Of a stretch of DNA of 64,000 nt, positions 18,884 through 28,381 are shown piece after piece. Source of the stretch: Planctomycetota bacterium. GTDB lineage: Bacteria > Planctomycetota > Phycisphaerae > Phycisphaerales > UBA1924. Numbering within the stretch: the stretch's first letter is position 1; every line of letters starts with the position of its first letter. The notes beneath the pieces were generated by a model. That model had not been told where the DNA came from. It worked only from the letters and a program-made list of their open reading frames with translations, and searched no databases. Both the position numbers and the translations under genes were made by a program. The stretch is from assembly GCA_020831805.1 (NCBI GenBank), contig JAFIFX010000002.1:186001-250000 (forward strand), written 5' to 3'.

Positions 18884-21370
18884 ATGAACCGCCTGATTTT
18901 CGTGTCGTTGCTGTTGATTCTGGCCCCGTCCGCGTTCGCCCAGGGCTCGGCGGAGGAGTATCGCAGGGCGGATGCGCTGCCGGGCGATTGGCCGGGACTG
19001 GTGCGCCACGCCGAGGTGCCGGTGCGGTGGATCGACGCGGCGACCCCGGTCTATCCCTACACGCACGCCGACGGGACGCAGGAGTGGCGCACGGTGGATC
19101 TGGAGACGGGCCGCGTGCGGCCGGCGTTCGATCACGGCGCGCTGGGGAAGGCGTTGGAGGGGGTGGGGGCGTTGCCCGAGAATGGTTTGCGGATTGCGTG
19201 GTTCGAGCCGGACGGGGACCGTGTGCTGTTCATGCTGGCGGGGGATGCGCGGATCTGGTCGTGGGTCGACGGGGCGGGGCGGCTGGAAGCCGCGGACCCG
19301 GCGGGGTTGCCGGAGCGGTTCGGGCTCGCGCCAGTGCGGACGGACCGGACGCGGTCGGGCGGGCCGGCGACGACGCTGTTTGTGGTCAACGCCACGCCGG
19401 GGCCGGTGCGGCTGGCGTGGCTGGACCACGAGGCGAGGAGCCGCGCGTACGCGACGATCGAGCCGGGCGCGTCGCACCGGCAGAACACCTACACCGGGCA
19501 CGCGTGGCGGGTGATCGGCGCGGATGACGAGGAACTGGGGACCTATGTGGCGTCGGAGCGGCCGGGGGTGGTGTTCGTGCGCGGGCCGGTGGTGCCGCCG
19601 GAGCCGCCGGTGCGCGAGCGGGGGTCGGCGGCGCGGTCGCCGGACGGGCGGTTTCGGGTGGTGTTCCGGGATCATCAGGTGGTGCTGCGGTCGGAGGCCG
19701 ACGGGTCGGAGACGGTGCTGACCTCGGACGGCACGCCGGAGGATCGGTACGAGGGGCCGGTGCGGTGGTCGCCGGATTCCGAGCGGTTCGTGGTGATGCG
19801 GACGATGCCGGGGGACGAGCGGACGGTGCACATCGTCGAGTCCTCGCCGCGGGATCAGCTCCAGCCGCGGTTGATCAGCTTTGGGTATCGCAAGCCGGGG
19901 GACCGGGTGGATGTGAGCCGGCCGCGGCTGTTCGTGGCGGGGACGGGGGCGATGGTCGAGCCGGACGACGGGCCGATCGAGAACCCGTGGAGCGTGGGGC
20001 GGGTGGAATGGTCGCCGGACGGGTCGCGGTTCTTCTATCTGTACAACGGGCGGGGGCACCAGCGGGTTCGGTATGTGGCGGTGGACGCGTCGACGGGGGC
20101 GGCACGGGTGGTGGCGGACGAGCGGAGCGAGACCTTCATCGACTGGACGAACAAGGTGTTCGCGCACCGGATCGACGCGACGGACGAGCTGGTCTGGATG
20201 TCCGAGCGGTCGGGGTGGAACCACCTGTACCTGCACGACCTGACGACGGGGGCGGTGAAGCACGCGATCACCTCGGGTGAGTGGGTGGTGCGCGGGGTGG
20301 ACCGGGTGGACGAGGAGGGGCGCGCCGTGTGGCTGCGGGTGATGGGTGTGAACGAGGGGGAGGATCCGTACCACATCCACCACGCGCGGGTGGGGCTGGA
20401 CGGGACGGGCTTTACGATATTGACGGAGGGCGACGGGACGCACCGGATTGATTTCAGCCCGGACGGGGCGCACTTTGTGGACGTGTGGTCGCGGGCGGAC
20501 CTGGCGCCGGTGACGGAGATCCGGCGGTCGTCGGACGGGTCGCGGGTGGCGGTGCTGGCGGAGGCGGACGCGTCGGCGCTGGTCGAGGCGGGTTGGACGG
20601 CGCCGGAGCGGTTCGTCGCGACCGGGCGGGACGGGGAGACGGAGATCTGGGGGCTGATCCACCGGCCGACGAACTTCGATGCGTCGAAGAGGTACCCGGT
20701 GATCGAGTCGATCTACGCCGGGCCGCACGGGCAGCATGTGCCCAAGGCGTTCTCGGTGTGGCACGGGGCGCGGTCGCTGGCGGAGCTGGGGTTCGTGGTG
20801 GTGCAGATCGACGGGATGGGGACGAACTGGCGGTCCAAGGCGTTCCACGATGTGGCGTACAAGAACCTCAAGGACGCCGGGTTCCCCGACCGGATCGCGT
20901 GGATGAAGGCGGCGGCGGCCGACCGGCCCTGGATGGATCTGGACCGGGTGGGGATCTACGGCGTGTCGGCGGGGGGGCAGAGCGCGCTGGGCGCGCTGCT
21001 GTTCCACGGGGACTTCTACAAGGCGGCGGTGGCCGACTGCGGCTGCCACGACAACCGCATGGACAAGATCTGGTGGAACGAGCAGTGGATGGGCTGGCCG
21101 GTGGACGATTCGTACGCGGCCAGCTCGAATGTGGAGCACGCGGCGAACCTGCAGGGGCACCTGCTGCTGACGGTGGGGGAGGTGGATCAGAATGTCGACC
21201 CGGCGAGCACGATGCAGGTGGTCGATGCGCTGATCCGGGCGGACAAGGACTTCGAGCTGATCGTGTTCCCGGGGCTGGGGCACGGGACGATCGGGTCGGC
21301 GTACGGGCAGCGGCGGATGCGGGATTTTTTCGTGCGGCACCTGCATGGGCGCGAGCCGCGGTGGGAGTGA
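18884..21370 (+). CDS. secreted S9 family peptidase, dipeptidyl peptidase IV-like
   Basis: This 828-residue peptidase has a signal peptide (residues 1-19, cleavage after SAFA). A DPP IV-type beta-propeller with clear motifs follows (SPDGRFRVVF, SPDSERFVVM, VEWSPDGSRFFY, WMSERSGWNHLY). The last 230 residues are the alpha/beta-hydrolase catalytic domain, with nucleophile Ser695 in GVSAGGQS, Asp in GEVDQNVDP and His in GLGHGTIG. It belongs to the DPP IV branch, whereas the peptidase at 13445 is nearer to acylaminoacyl-peptidases. The N-terminal 150 residues carry extra sequence before the propeller. It is convergent with the second aminotransferase. Confidence 0.93.
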   Translation: MNRLIFVSLLLILAPSAFAQGSAEEYRRADALPGDWPGLVRHAEVPVRWIDAATPVYPYTHADGTQEWRTVDLETGRVRPAFDHGALGKALEGVGALPENGLRIAWFEPDGDRVLFMLAGDARIWSWVDGAGRLEAADPAGLPERFGLAPVRTDRTRSGGPATTLFVVNATPGPVRLAWLDHEARSRAYATIEPGASHRQNTYTGHAWRVIGADDEELGTYVASERPGVVFVRGPVVPPEPPVRERGSAARSPDGRFRVVFRDHQVVLRSEADGSETVLTSDGTPEDRYEGPVRWSPDSERFVVMRTMPGDERTVHIVESSPRDQLQPRLISFGYRKPGDRVDVSRPRLFVAGTGAMVEPDDGPIENPWSVGRVEWSPDGSRFFYLYNGRGHQRVRYVAVDASTGAARVVADERSETFIDWTNKVFAHRIDATDELVWMSERSGWNHLYLHDLTTGAVKHAITSGEWVVRGVDRVDEEGRAVWLRVMGVNEGEDPYHIHHARVGLDGTGFTILTEGDGTHRIDFSPDGAHFVDVWSRADLAPVTEIRRSSDGSRVAVLAEADASALVEAGWTAPERFVATGRDGETEIWGLIHRPTNFDASKRYPVIESIYAGPHGQHVPKAFSVWHGARSLAELGFVVVQIDGMGTNWRSKAFHDVAYKNLKDAGFPDRIAWMKAAAADRPWMDLDRVGIYGVSAGGQSALGALLFHGDFYKAAVADCGCHDNRMDKIWWNEQWMGWPVDDSYAASSNVEHAANLQGHLLLTVGEVDQNVDPASTMQVVDALIRADKDFELIVFPGLGHGTIGSAYGQRRMRDFFVRHLHGREPRWE

Positions 21371-21410
21371 CCACAGTCGTGTGATGGGTTTGATGGGACG
21401 CACACGAACA

Positions 21411-21510
21411 ACCGCAGAGGAGCGCAGAGGGGGCGCAGAGGAGCGCAGAGATAGAAAAACCGGGTTCGATCCTCTGCGTTCCTCTGCGAAACTCTGCGAC
21501 GCTCTGCGGT
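21411..21510. repeat. interspersed inverted repeat of CTCTGCG type
   Basis: ACCGCAGAG (21411-21419) and CTCTGCGGT (21502-21510) are the ends of a near-perfect palindrome made of GCGCAGAGG units on one arm and CCTCTGCG units on the other. An AT-rich GATAGAAAAACC centre lies between them. It is the same family as 16020-16118. It lies between the convergent peptidase and aminotransferase genes and could act as a bidirectional terminator. Confidence 0.85.
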
Positions 21511-21531
21511 GAATCGGTATGGGCCGCTTCG

Positions 21532-22752
21532 CTATCGCGTCGCGCCGAGTTCGTGGGCGAGGGCTTTGGCGAGGTATTCGTATTGGGCGGGGGTGTTGTA
21601 GACCTGGGCGCTGAGGCGCAGGGAGACGGTGCCGCCGGGGGTGGGCCAGACGGGGATCTGGATGCGCCAGTGGTGGTAGAGGCGGTCCCACAGGGCCATC
21701 GGGTCCGTGACGCCGGGCAGGATCAGGGCGGCCATGGGGCCAGTCATGGCGTCGGGGGCGGACGGATCGAGGCCGAGCCGGGCGCAGACGATGTCGCGGC
21801 CCTTGCGGCAGAGGGCGTGGTTGTGGTCCATGACGGCGTCGAGGCCGCCGGGGAAGAGGCCGGCGAGGAAGGCCGCGGCGTCGGCGATGGCGATCTTTGC
21901 GCTGGGGTCGTCGGTGCCGGCGTAGTCGAGCTCGTGCTGCCACGGCGAGCGGCCGGTGCGGGCGGCGGCTTCCTCCAGCCGCTCGGCGTCGTTGGAGAGC
22001 ACGAGCGGGCGGAAGCCGGCTTGGTGCTCGGGCGCGACATAAAGGAAGGCCGAGCCCTTGGGTGCGCAGAGCCACTTGTGGGCGTTGCCGGTGGCGAAGT
22101 CGGGGGCCCAGTCGCGCAGGCGCATCGGTACGCAGCCGGGGCCGTGGGCGGCGTCGAGGATGGTGATGACGCCGCGGTTGCGCAGGGCGGGGAGGATGCG
22201 TTCGACGGGCAGACGCAGGCCGGTCGAGCTGGCGACGAGCGAGAGCATAACCACGCGGGTGCGGGCGGTGACTTTCGAGAGCAGGGCGTCGGCGACGGCG
22301 TCCGGGCCCGGCGCGGGCCAGGGCAGGTCGGCGGTGACGACGGACGCCCCGGCGCGGCGAGCGGCGGCGCGGCAGTTGTTCACGCAGGCCGTGTACTCGG
22401 CGCCGGTGACGAGGATTTCGTCGCCGGGTCCGAGGGGGATGTTGTGCAGCGCGGTGGTCACGCCGGTGGTGGCGTTGGCGACGAAGGCGAGGTTGGCGGG
22501 GTCGGCGCCGACGATGGGGGCCAGGGCCGCGCGGGCGCGGTCGAGCAGGGGCCAGGCATCGTGGACGAAGAAGCGGACGCCGTCTGCCTCGACCTGGTCG
22601 CGGTGGCGCGCCTGGGCGTCGAGGACGGGCGTGGGGCACGCGCCGAAGGAGCCGTGGTTGAGGTGGACCACGCCGGGGTCGAGCCGGAAGTGTCTGGCGA
22701 GGTCGCTGGGTGCCGGCAGCGGCGTGGTCGCCACGGGCTCAGCCCTTGACAT
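21532..22752 (-). CDS. class V aminotransferase, isopenicillin-N epimerase-like (second copy)
   Basis: This 406-residue PLP enzyme is a relative of the one at 12112. HLNHGSFGACPTPVL is the family's N-terminal signature, VANATTGVTTAL binds phosphate, DAAHGPGCVPMRL holds the PLP Asp and NAHKWLCAPKGSAFLY the Lys (about K226). Start ATG 22752 overlaps the end of the small upstream gene by 14 bases, so it is translationally coupled; an open frame continuing to 22863 is a shadow of that gene. The match to isopenicillin-N epimerase-like proteins is stronger than in the first copy. The substrate is unknown. Confidence 0.9.
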   Translation of the reverse strand: MSRAEPVATTPLPAPSDLARHFRLDPGVVHLNHGSFGACPTPVLDAQARHRDQVEADGVRFFVHDAWPLLDRARAALAPIVGADPANLAFVANATTGVTTALHNIPLGPGDEILVTGAEYTACVNNCRAAARRAGASVVTADLPWPAPGPDAVADALLSKVTARTRVVMLSLVASSTGLRLPVERILPALRNRGVITILDAAHGPGCVPMRLRDWAPDFATGNAHKWLCAPKGSAFLYVAPEHQAGFRPLVLSNDAERLEEAAARTGRSPWQHELDYAGTDDPSAKIAIADAAAFLAGLFPGGLDAVMDHNHALCRKGRDIVCARLGLDPSAPDAMTGPMAALILPGVTDPMALWDRLYHHWRIQIPVWPTPGGTVSLRLSAQVYNTPAQYEYLAKALAHELGATR

Positions 22753-23074
22753 CCAGGGCGCGGCCGAGTGCGATGGCGGTGGCGGCCTGGTTGCGGTCGG
22801 CGGGGTGGCGGTAGAGGGGCAGCGTGCCGTCGGAGGCGGGCTTGCCGGCGATCTCGGCGACATCGCGGGTCAGGTCGATCGGGGCGACCTGGGCGGCGAC
22901 GACGCGGGACGGGTCGGCCGCGGGGCGCGGCTCAGCGGGCCGGCCGATGCGGGCGAGCGGCTCGGTGGATGTGGGCTGCTGGACCGCCTGAACGGGCTGG
23001 GGTGCGGCGGCGGGGCGCACGCCGTAGGCGCGGGCGGCGGCGTGGAACGGGATGGCGGGGGAGATGGGGTCCAT
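22739..23074 (-). CDS. small Pro/Ala-rich protein of unknown function
   Basis: This 111-residue protein begins MDPISPAIPFHAAARAYG, passes through a proline- and alanine-rich linker and ends with a more structured segment (IDLTRDVAEIAGKPASDGTLPLYRHPADRNQAATAIALGRALDVKG). No family is recognised; the layout is reminiscent of planctomycete flagellar or FlgM-like small proteins, but this is weak. It overlaps the aminotransferase start by 14 bases, so they form one transcription unit. Confidence 0.6.
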   Translation of the reverse strand: MDPISPAIPFHAAARAYGVRPAAAPQPVQAVQQPTSTEPLARIGRPAEPRPAADPSRVVAAQVAPIDLTRDVAEIAGKPASDGTLPLYRHPADRNQAATAIALGRALDVKG

Positions 23075-23304
23075 CGTGCTTGATTCCGTTCTGAACTGCC
23101 GGCGTGCCGGTCGGCCTCCCTGCCGCCTGCTTGGGACATGATACCGCGCCGTTGGCGGGCGGAAAGGCGATGTGGATGAACCGGGGAGAAGCGCGGTGCT
23201 CGGGGCTCCGATGGCGCGGATTGTGCGCGGTGGGCGGTGTTATCCGGGCCTTTGGGTGCGTTTGGAATGCGCGGGCCCGGCGTCGGCCGGACCCGCGCGG
23301 GGGT

Positions 23305-25377
23305 TTAGTCGTCGTCGGCGTGGCCGGCGAACTCGGAGATCACCTGCTGCTGGATGTGCGGCGGGGTGTTCTCGTCGTGGGAGTACTCCATGGTGTAGCT
23401 GCCCGCGCCCGCGGTCATGCTCTTGAGTTCGTTGGAGAAGGTCTGGAGTTCGCTGAGCGGGGCCTGGGCGACGACGGTGCACATGTCGCCGGGCAGAATG
23501 CGGGTGTCCTGGACGCGGCCGCGCTTGGTGGACAGGTCGCCGGCGATGTCGCCCATGCTGGAGGCGGGGACGGTGACCTCGAGCGTGACGAACGGCTCGA
23601 GCAGCACGGGGCGGGCCTTGCTGACGGCGTCGATGAAGGCCCGCTTGCCCGCGGTCATGAAGGCGATCTCCTTGGAGTCGACGGCGTGGTACTTGCCGTC
23701 GTAGACCTCCACGCGGATGCCCTTCATCGGGTAGCCGGCGATGGCGCCGCCCGAGAGCACGGAGCGGACGCCCTTCTCGATCGCGGGCATGAACTGGCGG
23801 GGGATCGACCCGCCCACGGTGCCGTTGACGAACTCGAAGCCGGTCTCGTGGTCGGGCGGGAGCGGCTCGACGCGGAGGTGGACCTCGCCGAACTGGCCCG
23901 CGCCGCCGGTCTGCTTTTTGTGGCGGTGGTGGCCCTCGGCCCTGGCGGTGATGGTTTCCTTGTAGGCGATGCGCGGCGGCGCGGTGATCAGCTCGATGCC
24001 GTAGTTCTCCTTGAGGCGTTCGATGACGACGCGGAGGTGCAGCTCGCCCAGGCCGCGGAGGACGGTCTGCTTGGTCGCGGAGATACGCTCGAAGCGGAGG
24101 GAGGGATCCTCGGCGAGGAGCTTGTGGATCGCGCCGGAGAACTTGGTCTCGTCGGCGTGGTTTTTGAGTTCGATGGCCAGGCCGTACATGGGCTCGGGCA
24201 TCGGCAGCGGCTTGAGGTGCAGGCTGTCGAGGTCGTGGCCCTCGTGGAGGACGGCGTCGAAGGAGATCTCGTCGATCTTGGCGACGGCGCCGATGTCGCC
24301 CGGGCCGAGGGTCTCGACCTCCTTGCTCTCCTTGCCCTGGCGTTTGAGCAGGTGGCCGATGCGGACGGGTTTCTTCTGGTCGCCGATGAGCAGCTCGCTC
24401 TTGGCCCGGATGGTGCCCTGGTGGACGCGGAAGACGCCGAGCTTGCCGACGAAGGGGTCGGTGGTGACCTTGAAGATGTGGGCGATGACGGGCTTTTCGG
24501 GGTCCGGTTCGGCCTTGAAGGACTGCTCCTCGCCGTCGGCCTCGTCGCGTTTGAGGAAGGGTCGCGGGTTGCCCTCGAGCGGGTTGGGCAGCAGGGAGGC
24601 GAGGATGTGCAGGAGCTTGTCGCAGCCGGCGCCCGAACCGGCGCTGACGAAGGCGACGGGGATGAGGTGCGAGTCGCGGAGCGCGGCCTCGAAGGCGTCG
24701 TGGAGTTTCTTCTTGTCCAGGTTGCTGTCGTCGCCCTCCTCGAGGTACTGGTTCATCAGATCGTCCTTCATCTCCACGATCTGCTCGATGATGGCCTGGT
24801 GCGCTTCGGCGGCGGAGCTGAACAGCGTGGCGCCGGAGTCTTCCTCGTCGAAGACGGAGACGACGGCGGAGCGGTCCGGGGCCGGCAGGTTGATCGGCAG
24901 GCACTCGGGGCCGAACTCGTCGCGAATCGATTCGATCAGGGCCTGGAGGTCGGCCTGCTCGTCGTCGATCTTGTTGATGATGATCATCCGCGGGAGGTTG
25001 CGGTCCCTGGCGATGGACATCATGCGGCGCGTCATCGGCTCGATGCCCCTGGACGCGTCGATGACCACGGCGACCGTCTCGACCGCGGGGAAGACGCTGA
25101 TGGCGTGGCCTGCGAAGTCGCCCAGGCCGGGGGTGTCGATCAGGTTGATCATGTGGCCCTCATGCTCGACATGCAGCATGGTCGTGCGGAGGGAGTGCTT
25201 GTGGTGTTTTTCCTCGTCGGACCAGTCGGAGAAGGTGGTGCCCTCCGCCACCGATCCCATCCGCTGGATCACCCCCGTCAACAACAGCAACCGCTCGGTC
25301 AGGGTGGTCTTCCCGGAGCCGGTCTGACCAACCAGGGCGATGTTGCGGATGTCGGCGGGGTTTCGTACAGCGGCCAT
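23305..25377 (-). CDS. EF-G-like translational GTPase (FusA2-type)
   Basis: This 690-residue GTPase has the five-domain EF-G layout. G1 is GQTGSGKTTL, G3 is DTPGLGDFAG and G4 is NKIDDEQAD. A domain II with VFRVHQGTIRAKSELLIG, a domain IV with GGAGQFGEVHLRVEPL and a late domain V follow. The P-loop GQTGSGKT differs from the GHIDHGKT-like loop of canonical EF-G and fits the second, EF-G2-like paralogue of many bacteria. No rpsL, rpsG or tuf neighbours are present, as expected for a paralogue. Start ATG 25377 has AAAGGAGGG upstream. It is divergent from gltX. Confidence 0.9.
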   Translation of the reverse strand: MAAVRNPADIRNIALVGQTGSGKTTLTERLLLLTGVIQRMGSVAEGTTFSDWSDEEKHHKHSLRTTMLHVEHEGHMINLIDTPGLGDFAGHAISVFPAVETVAVVIDASRGIEPMTRRMMSIARDRNLPRMIIINKIDDEQADLQALIESIRDEFGPECLPINLPAPDRSAVVSVFDEEDSGATLFSSAAEAHQAIIEQIVEMKDDLMNQYLEEGDDSNLDKKKLHDAFEAALRDSHLIPVAFVSAGSGAGCDKLLHILASLLPNPLEGNPRPFLKRDEADGEEQSFKAEPDPEKPVIAHIFKVTTDPFVGKLGVFRVHQGTIRAKSELLIGDQKKPVRIGHLLKRQGKESKEVETLGPGDIGAVAKIDEISFDAVLHEGHDLDSLHLKPLPMPEPMYGLAIELKNHADETKFSGAIHKLLAEDPSLRFERISATKQTVLRGLGELHLRVVIERLKENYGIELITAPPRIAYKETITARAEGHHRHKKQTGGAGQFGEVHLRVEPLPPDHETGFEFVNGTVGGSIPRQFMPAIEKGVRSVLSGGAIAGYPMKGIRVEVYDGKYHAVDSKEIAFMTAGKRAFIDAVSKARPVLLEPFVTLEVTVPASSMGDIAGDLSTKRGRVQDTRILPGDMCTVVAQAPLSELQTFSNELKSMTAGAGSYTMEYSHDENTPPHIQQQVISEFAGHADDD

Positions 25378-25533
25378 ATCGGCGGCCCTCCTTTCAGAGG
25401 GCGTCGGCCCGGCCGGACTGGTCGGGCACAACGCCCGGACACAGGTTGCCGCCCGACCCGCGAACATGGGAAGGGCGGATCCCTCATCCTACCACGCCCC
25501 GGGCCGTCCGCAACGCCGAATCTTCGGGGTCCA

Positions 25534-25539
25534 TACCAT
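25534..25539 (+). promoter_or_regulatory. TACCAT -10 box, leaderless start of gltX
   Basis: TACCAT lies five bases before ATG 25545, with no Shine-Dalgarno. Confidence 0.45.
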
Positions 25540-25544
25540 CTTCC

Positions 25545-27245
25545 ATGCCCCAGGTCGTCACCCGTTTCGCCCCGTCTCCCACCGGGCGCCTCCATATCGG
25601 CGGTGCGCGAACCGCGCTGTTCAACTGGGCGTACGCCCGCAGACACGGGGGAAAGTTCGTTCTCAGGATCGAGGACACGGACCAGCGGCGGTCCTCCGAC
25701 GCGGCCACCCGGGGCATTCTCCGGTCCCTGGCGTGGATGGGGATCGGCTGGGACTACGGCCCGGCCTACACCGCGCCCGACGGGCGGACCCTGGGCGGGC
25801 AGCAGCCCTCCGTGGGCTCGTACTACCAATCCGAGCGGCTTGACGAGTACGACCGGCGCCTTCGGGGCCTGATCGAGCAGGGCTTGGCCTACCCGGCCTT
25901 CGAGAGCCCTGAAGAGCTGGAGGCCAAGCGCCAGGCGGCCATCGCGGCCAAGACCGGGTACAAGTACGACCGGTCCGCGCTGGACATCCCGCTGGAGCAG
26001 CGGATCGCGCGGATGGACGCGGGCGAATCGCATGTGGTCCGTTTCCGCATGCCGGACGGGCCGGTGACGGTGCACGACCGGGTGCTCGGCGATGTGACGG
26101 TGCAGCCCGAGGAACTGGACGACTTCATCATCCGCAAGCGCGATGGCTTCCCGACCTACCACTTCGCCGTGGTGGTCGACGACGCGGCGATGGGGGTGAC
26201 GCATGTGCTGCGGGGTCAGGAGCACCTGATCAACACGCCGCGGCATGTGGCGCTGCAGCGGGCGCTGGGCTTCGAGACGCCGGTGTACGCGCACATGCCG
26301 CTGATCTTCAACCCGGACGGGTCGAAGATGTCCAAGCGGGACAAGGACAAGACGGCCAAGGCCGCCGTGAAGGCGGCGGGGCTGGACGCGCCGCCGGTCG
26401 GCTCGATCGACCCGGCCGGGTTCGCCGAGTGGCTGGAGGACAAGACCCGCCAGATGGACACGGATCACCTGGCCGAGCTGGCGGCGGCGCTGAAGATCGA
26501 CCTGCCCGAGATCGACGCGGAGGATTTCCAGGCGGCGGGCTACCTGGCCTCGACGCTGGTCAACTTTCTGGCGTTGCTCGGGTGGAACCCCAAGACCAAG
26601 AACCCCGACGGGACGGACCTGGAGCGGTTCGACGCCGACTACCTCGCCGCGCACTTCGACTTCGACGGGCTGGGCAAGACGGCGTCGAAGTTCGACCGCC
26701 AGAAGCTGCTGGCGTTCAGCGGCGACGACCTCACGGCGATGGACGATGGGGCGTTCGCGGACGCCTGGAGGGGGTGGGCGGAGCGGTTCGATCCCGAGCT
26801 GGCCGAGCGGTTCTCCGCGGCGGACATGCGGCTGCTGGCCCCGGCGGTCAAGCCGCGGTGCAAGACGCTGCGCGACGGGCGCTCGGTGATCGGCTTCGCG
26901 CTGGTCGGCGATGACGCGGTCGAGTTCGACGGCAAGGCGGTGCACAAGGTGCTGATCAAGGGCGACCGCAAGGGCCTGGAAACGCTGCGCGAACTCAAGC
27001 CGATCATCGCGGCGATCGAGCCGTTCACGCCGGAGACGGTCGAGGTTGCGGTGGGCGTGTACGCCGATTCGAGCGGGCTGGGCATGGGCAAGGTCGCCCA
27101 GCCGCTGCGGGTGGCGGTGACGGGCACGAGCGTGTCCCCGCCGCTGGGCCAGACGCTGGCGATCCTGGGGCGGGACCGGGTTCTGGCGCGGATCGACCGG
27201 TGCATCGCATCGGTCGAGGCCCAGGCGGCCGAAGTCAGCCCGTGA
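25545..27245 (+). CDS. gltX: glutamate--tRNA ligase
   Basis: This class I aminoacyl-tRNA synthetase charges tRNA-Glu (and perhaps tRNA-Gln in a non-discriminating form). FAPSPTGRLHIGGARTALFN holds the HIGH motif as HIGG, RIEDTDQRR is the Glu-binding segment and SKMSKRDKD (about residue 260) is the KMSKS motif. The C-terminal anticodon-binding domain is complete; total length is 566 residues, somewhat long. The start is ATG 25545, because the family motif begins five residues later. The stop overlaps the first base of the old yellow enzyme start. Confidence 0.97.
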   Translation: MPQVVTRFAPSPTGRLHIGGARTALFNWAYARRHGGKFVLRIEDTDQRRSSDAATRGILRSLAWMGIGWDYGPAYTAPDGRTLGGQQPSVGSYYQSERLDEYDRRLRGLIEQGLAYPAFESPEELEAKRQAAIAAKTGYKYDRSALDIPLEQRIARMDAGESHVVRFRMPDGPVTVHDRVLGDVTVQPEELDDFIIRKRDGFPTYHFAVVVDDAAMGVTHVLRGQEHLINTPRHVALQRALGFETPVYAHMPLIFNPDGSKMSKRDKDKTAKAAVKAAGLDAPPVGSIDPAGFAEWLEDKTRQMDTDHLAELAAALKIDLPEIDAEDFQAAGYLASTLVNFLALLGWNPKTKNPDGTDLERFDADYLAAHFDFDGLGKTASKFDRQKLLAFSGDDLTAMDDGAFADAWRGWAERFDPELAERFSAADMRLLAPAVKPRCKTLRDGRSVIGFALVGDDAVEFDGKAVHKVLIKGDRKGLETLRELKPIIAAIEPFTPETVEVAVGVYADSSGLGMGKVAQPLRVAVTGTSVSPPLGQTLAILGRDRVLARIDRCIASVEAQAAEVSP

Positions 27246-28381
27246 TGATGAAAAAACTGCTCGAACCGATCCGTGCGGGCGAACTCAACGCCCCGAACCG
27301 CGTCTGGATGGCCCCTTTGACCCGCAGCCGCGCGTCGATGCCGGGCAACATCCCCAACGCCCTGATGGCCGAGCACTACGCCCAGCGGGCCGACCCGCGG
27401 TCCGGCGCGGGCGTGATCATCGCCGAGGCCACGCCCGTCTCGCCGACCGGCCACGGCTACTACGCCACGCCCGGCGTCCACACCGACGCGCAGGAGGCCG
27501 GGTGGAAGCTGGTCACCGACGCGGTGCACGCCCGCGGCGGGCTGATCGTGCTCCAGCTCTGGCATGTGGGGCGCGTGTCGAACAGCGCGCTGCAGCCGAA
27601 CAACGGGGCCCCGGTCGCGCCGACGGACGAGCCCAGCCGCTCCAAGACCTACATCGATGATTCGTTCGCGCGGGCCGAGACCAGCCCGCCGCGCCAGCTC
27701 AGGCCCGAGGAACTGCCCGGCATTGCCGAGGACTTCGCCGGCGCCGCCGCCCGGGCGGTCCGCGCCGGGTTCGACGGCGTGGAGATCCACGGCGCGAACA
27801 CCTACCTGCTCGACCAGTTCACCCGCGACGGCATGAACAAGATGGCCCCGCCCTGGGGCGGCTCGCTGGAGAACCGGCTGCGTTTCCCGCTGCTGGTGGC
27901 CGGGGCGGTGGCGGACGCGGTGGGGCCGGGGCGGGTGGGCTATCGGGTCTCGCCGCTCAGCGAGCACCACGACGCGGTGGATTCGGACCCCGGCGCGACC
28001 TTCGCCGCCCTGGGCGAGCGCCTGGGCGCGATGGGCCTGGCGTATCTGCACGCCGTGGAGACCTGGGACCGCTCCAAGATCGACCCCCGCGTTGAAACCG
28101 TCATCCCGCGGTTGGCCAAGGCCTTCCGGGAGGCCGGCGGCGGGGCCTACATCGCCAACGGCGACTACACGCCGGACCAGGCCGAGCGGGCCGTGGCCGG
28201 GGGATGGTCCGACGCCGTGGCCTTCGGCAAGCTGTGGATCAGCAACCCCGACCTGACCGGGCGGATCCGGCGCGACGGGCCGTACACCGAGTGGGACACG
28301 GGCACCTTCTACGGCGGCGGCGCGGAGGGGTACACGGATTATCATCCGCTCGATGAAGAGGCCGCAGTACCGAGGTCATGA
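27245..28381 (+). CDS. alkene reductase, old yellow enzyme family (NemA-like)
   Basis: This 378-residue FMN-dependent ene-reductase is a TIM barrel. NRVWMAPLTRSRA is the N-terminal flavin loop, GLIVLQLWHVGR follows, and IHGANTYLLDQF contains the substrate-binding His and Asn. Its length and sequence place it with N-ethylmaleimide/glycerol trinitrate reductases. ATG 27245 overlaps the gltX stop by one base (TGATG); a second ATG follows immediately. It is co-transcribed with gltX and the downstream zinc-ribbon protein (29-base overlap). Confidence 0.94.
   Translation: MMKKLLEPIRAGELNAPNRVWMAPLTRSRASMPGNIPNALMAEHYAQRADPRSGAGVIIAEATPVSPTGHGYYATPGVHTDAQEAGWKLVTDAVHARGGLIVLQLWHVGRVSNSALQPNNGAPVAPTDEPSRSKTYIDDSFARAETSPPRQLRPEELPGIAEDFAGAAARAVRAGFDGVEIHGANTYLLDQFTRDGMNKMAPPWGGSLENRLRFPLLVAGAVADAVGPGRVGYRVSPLSEHHDAVDSDPGATFAALGERLGAMGLAYLHAVETWDRSKIDPRVETVIPRLAKAFREAGGGAYIANGDYTPDQAERAVAGGWSDAVAFGKLWISNPDLTGRIRRDGPYTEWDTGTFYGGGAEGYTDYHPLDEEAAVPRS

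Noticed and set aside
21411..21510. The CTCTGCG palindrome as a gene-sized hairpin RNA
   Set aside because: There is no promoter or T-run near it and a similar element occurs elsewhere, so an interspersed repeat is the simpler reading.
16103..22639. A 2178-codon open frame on the minus strand
   Set aside because: It runs through several well-supported genes (antiporter, S9 peptidase, aminotransferase) and has a composition of Arg, Pro and His only. It is an artefact of high G+C, where stops are rare.
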